A stretch of DNA of 8,835 nucleotides. It comes from UBA1672 sp023140905 (GTDB taxonomy: Bacteria > Pseudomonadota > Alphaproteobacteria > Micavibrionales > Micavibrionaceae). Made by a program: the position numbers and the translations under genes. Shown here piece after piece: positions 7,803 to 8,835 of the stretch (its first letter is position 1; the number at the start of each line of letters is the position of its first letter). Under the pieces are notes generated by a model. The model had not been told where the DNA came from. It was given only the letters and a program-made list of their open reading frames with translations, and did not search any database. The stretch is from contig DAOVWH010000071.1 in the NCBI GenBank assembly GCA_030636745.1, positions 1 through 8,835 on the forward strand, read 5' to 3'.

Positions 7803-7855
7803 GTTAAAAAAAAGTTAAAAACATATTTGACAGGACCGAAAGAAGCCGTTATAAC
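7803..7855 (+). promoter_or_regulatory. rRNA promoter P1 with UP-element-like A-tracts
   Basis: The -35 TTGACA (7827-7832) matches consensus perfectly. After an exact 17-bp spacer comes the -10 TATAAC (7850-7855, 5 of 6). The phased A-tracts at 7803-7824 sit where an UP element binds the RNA polymerase alpha subunits, about -59 to -38 from the expected start near 7862. The sequence after the -10 (CGCC) is GC-rich, like the discriminator of promoters under stringent (ppGpp) control. Position 640 bp upstream of 16S and orientation toward it make an rRNA promoter the natural reading. Confidence 0.75.
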
Positions 7856-7958
7856 CGCCAAACATTCCGACGCACTGTTGTGTTCAAGAATGTACGCAAG
7901 CTAGAGTTTTCGTGAATTTGAAAGACTGGCTGCGTGGAAGTAAATGGGTTTTCCAAGC

Positions 7959-8002
7959 TTTCAACTTAGACATTTCGAATTTAAATGTCTAAGACCTTGA
8001 AA
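7959..8002 (+). other. Stem-loop with perfect 11-bp core in the rRNA leader
   Basis: CTTAGACATTT (7965-7975) pairs without mismatch with AAATGTCTAAG (7983-7993) over a 7-nt loop. Outside it TTTCAA (7959-7964) pairs with TTGAAA (7997-8002), leaving a 3-nt bulge (ACC, 7994-7996). The 3' side of the outer stem overlaps the 5' arm of the next hairpin (7995-8032), so the outer stem and that hairpin cannot both form fully. Confidence 0.7.
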
Positions 8003-8037
8003 AAGAAGAAATTACTTTCTTTTTCTTTAAGGTTTTT
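7995..8037 (+). terminator. Terminator-like long hairpin between P1 and P2
   Basis: The arm at 7995-8011 (CCTT then an A/G-only run) pairs with 8016-8032 over a TTAC loop. Sixteen of 17 positions pair (two G-U; one A-C mismatch at 8002/8025). T5 follows at once (8033-8037). It is A/U-rich except for the two G-C pairs at the base and one near the loop, so it is weaker than a classical terminator. A run of T follows only on the + strand, so it would act on P1 transcripts, ending them at about 175 nt. Confidence 0.5.
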
Positions 8038-8039
8038 GG

Positions 8040-8068
8040 TTGACAGACATGTGAGCTTATGGTTATAT
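8040..8068 (+). promoter_or_regulatory. Candidate second rRNA promoter P2
   Basis: A second perfect TTGACA (8040-8045) starts three nt after the T5 of the upstream hairpin. At 17 bp it is followed by TTATAT (8063-8068); TATATG at 18 bp is the alternative -10. The upstream DNA is T-rich. Tandem promoters are common for rRNA operons, and a start near 8075 would give a leader of about 430 nt. The -10 is imperfect, so this is less certain than P1. Confidence 0.5.
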
Positions 8069-8072
8069 GGCT

Positions 8073-8116
8073 GCCTCGATCAAATAACATTTGAGGCCGA
8101 GCGATCGGTTTTTTTT
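8073..8116 (+). terminator. Attenuator-like hairpins with T8 just after P2
   Basis: A first hairpin has CAAAT (8081-8085) paired with ATTTG (8089-8093), extended by GCCT (8073-8076) with AGGC (8094-8097) and a CGAT bulge. A second, CCGA-GCGA-TCGG (8097-8108), has a GNRA-type loop and runs straight into T8 (8109-8116). The second could extend leftward by pairing GAGG (8093-8096) with T residues, and this conflicts with the first. So one fold exposes a terminator-like stem and the other weakens it. The 4-bp GC core is short, and full termination here would silence the rRNA operon, so partial or conditional action is more likely. Confidence 0.4.
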
Positions 8117-8119
8117 GCG

Positions 8120-8154
8120 GCTTAAAAGTGAAATTTAATATTTTAGTTTTAAGC
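8120..8154 (+). other. 8-bp stem-loop in the rRNA leader
   Basis: GCTTAAAA (8120-8127) pairs perfectly with TTTTAAGC (8147-8154) around a 19-nt A/T-rich loop. No T-run follows. It is one of the chain of leader hairpins. Confidence 0.5.
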
Positions 8155-8206
8155 AATGCAGTTTCTTGTACATCGTAAATAGGGAAAAAGAGATACGCAG
8201 GCAGCA

Positions 8207-8247
8207 GTGCCCGGTCTTTTAAATTACTTTTAGTAATTTTTGAGCAC
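8207..8247 (+). other. AT-rich stem-loop in the rRNA leader
   Basis: AAATTAC (8221-8227) pairs with GTAATTT (8233-8239) over TTTTA; GTGC (8207-8210) and GCAC (8244-8247) can close an outer stem around an internal loop. The core has only one G-C pair, so stability is modest. Confidence 0.4.
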
Positions 8248-8293
8248 GGTTAATGTATTGGATGCATTAAACAAGAAAGGCTCTGTTTGCACA

Positions 8294-8319
8294 TTCTTTT
8301 AATCACTTCGGTGAAAGAA
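8294..8319 (+). other. UUCG-capped stem-loop in the rRNA leader
   Basis: CAC (8304-8306) and GTG (8311-8313) close a C(UUCG)G tetraloop, one of the most stable RNA loops. TTCTTT (8294-8299) and AAAGAA (8314-8319) can add an outer stem across a 5' bulge (TAAT). Confidence 0.45.
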
Positions 8320-8354
8320 GGATTGTAAACTGTGTATCATAAACTATGACGCAC

Positions 8355-8382
8355 GTGGCTTACTTATTCGTAAGTAAGCCAC
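8355..8382 (+). other. Perfect 12-bp UUCG hairpin in the rRNA leader
   Basis: GTGGCTTACTTA (8355-8366) is followed by the loop TTCG (8367-8370) and the exact complement TAAGTAAGCCAC (8371-8382). This is the most regular hairpin in the window. ACAGAC follows instead of a T-run, so it is not an intrinsic terminator. It lies about 120 nt before 16S and would be a good double-stranded substrate for RNase III or a binding site for a leader protein; neither is shown by the sequence. Confidence 0.75.
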
Positions 8383-8435
8383 AGACAGAAATAAATGTAG
8401 TAATCAACTTAGGTTGAGAGTTACATCGCAAGCAG

Positions 8436-8468
8436 GTCTTTTGAAGATTATATACTTCAGATAAAGAC
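8436..8468 (+). other. Stem-loop immediately upstream of 16S rRNA
   Basis: TGAAG (8442-8446) pairs with CTTCA (8455-8459) over an 8-nt loop. GTCTTT (8436-8441) pairs with AAAGAC (8463-8468), with a 3-nt 3' bulge (GAT). The layout copies that of the hairpin at 7959-8002: 6-bp outer stem, 3-nt 3' bulge, inner stem. GGTCTTTTGAA at 8435-8445 faintly resembles an antitermination boxA, but I cannot confirm it. The true 16S processing stem needs a partner downstream of 16S, outside the window. Confidence 0.5.
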
Positions 8469-8501
8469 GTTAATTAATAAGATTCTTTTGATGATGGATT
8501 C

Positions 8502-8835
<334 letters not shown>

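Noticed and set aside
8347..8420. Short ATG frame of about 24 codons across the UUCG hairpin
   Set aside because: It has no ribosome binding site and lies in the rRNA leader over an RNA hairpin.
5..8500. Insertion sequence, CRISPR array or integration site
   Set aside because: There are no transposase or integrase frames, no terminal inverted repeat pairs around a gene, and no regularly spaced repeats.
7862..8501. A tRNA or known small RNA gene in the rRNA leader
   Set aside because: No T-arm GTTCGAATC-like motif, cloverleaf or signature of SRP RNA or RNase P RNA was found.

Overview
The window is a stretch of a low-GC alphaproteobacterial chromosome. It ends inside a 16S rRNA gene whose 5' third has the short helix-6 region and the wording typical of Rhodospirillales/Acetobacteraceae-like Alphaproteobacteria. 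The family is an inference from memory of 16S sequences, and I cannot name a genus. No transposase, integrase, tRNA gene or CRISPR array is visible.

Layout. (1) 1-2413, + strand: a Wzz/KpsE-type polysaccharide co-polymerase behind a consensus -10 promoter, a 463-bp AT-rich gap, then a WaaE/KdtX-like family 2 glycosyltransferase. (2) 2414-5841, - strand, convergent with the first block: an 819-aa Wza/KpsD-type outer-membrane export protein with about six SLBB-type modules, followed 16 nt later by a WcaE-like family 2 glycosyltransferase. (3) 5999-7654, - strand: a Na+/phosphate cotransporter-family membrane protein fused to a PhoU-like domain. Its best start appears to be a rare ATT codon behind a strong Shine-Dalgarno. 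(4) 7655-8501: about 850 bp without a protein gene. It holds a homopolymeric C9 tract, A-tract UP-element-like DNA, a near-consensus promoter (P1), a second promoter-like site (P2) and a chain of about nine stem-loops. (5) 8502-8835: the 5' end of 16S rRNA, + strand, running off the window.

How the genes fit together. Blocks 1 and 2 look like two convergent halves of a surface-polysaccharide locus. The inner-membrane co-polymerase would control chain length and export. The SLBB protein would form the periplasmic/outer-membrane conduit. The two glycosyltransferases would add sugars at the cytoplasmic face. The phosphate-transporter gene is divergent from the rRNA operon and shares its upstream region with it.

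The most unusual part is the rRNA leader. Between P1 and P2 there is a terminator-like long hairpin with a T5 tail. It competes with an upstream hairpin for the same bases, as in an attenuator. A second hairpin/T8 element sits just after P2. P1 could therefore yield a discrete RNA of about 175 nt or a conditionally extended pre-rRNA. This is a structural reading of the sequence, not a demonstrated function.
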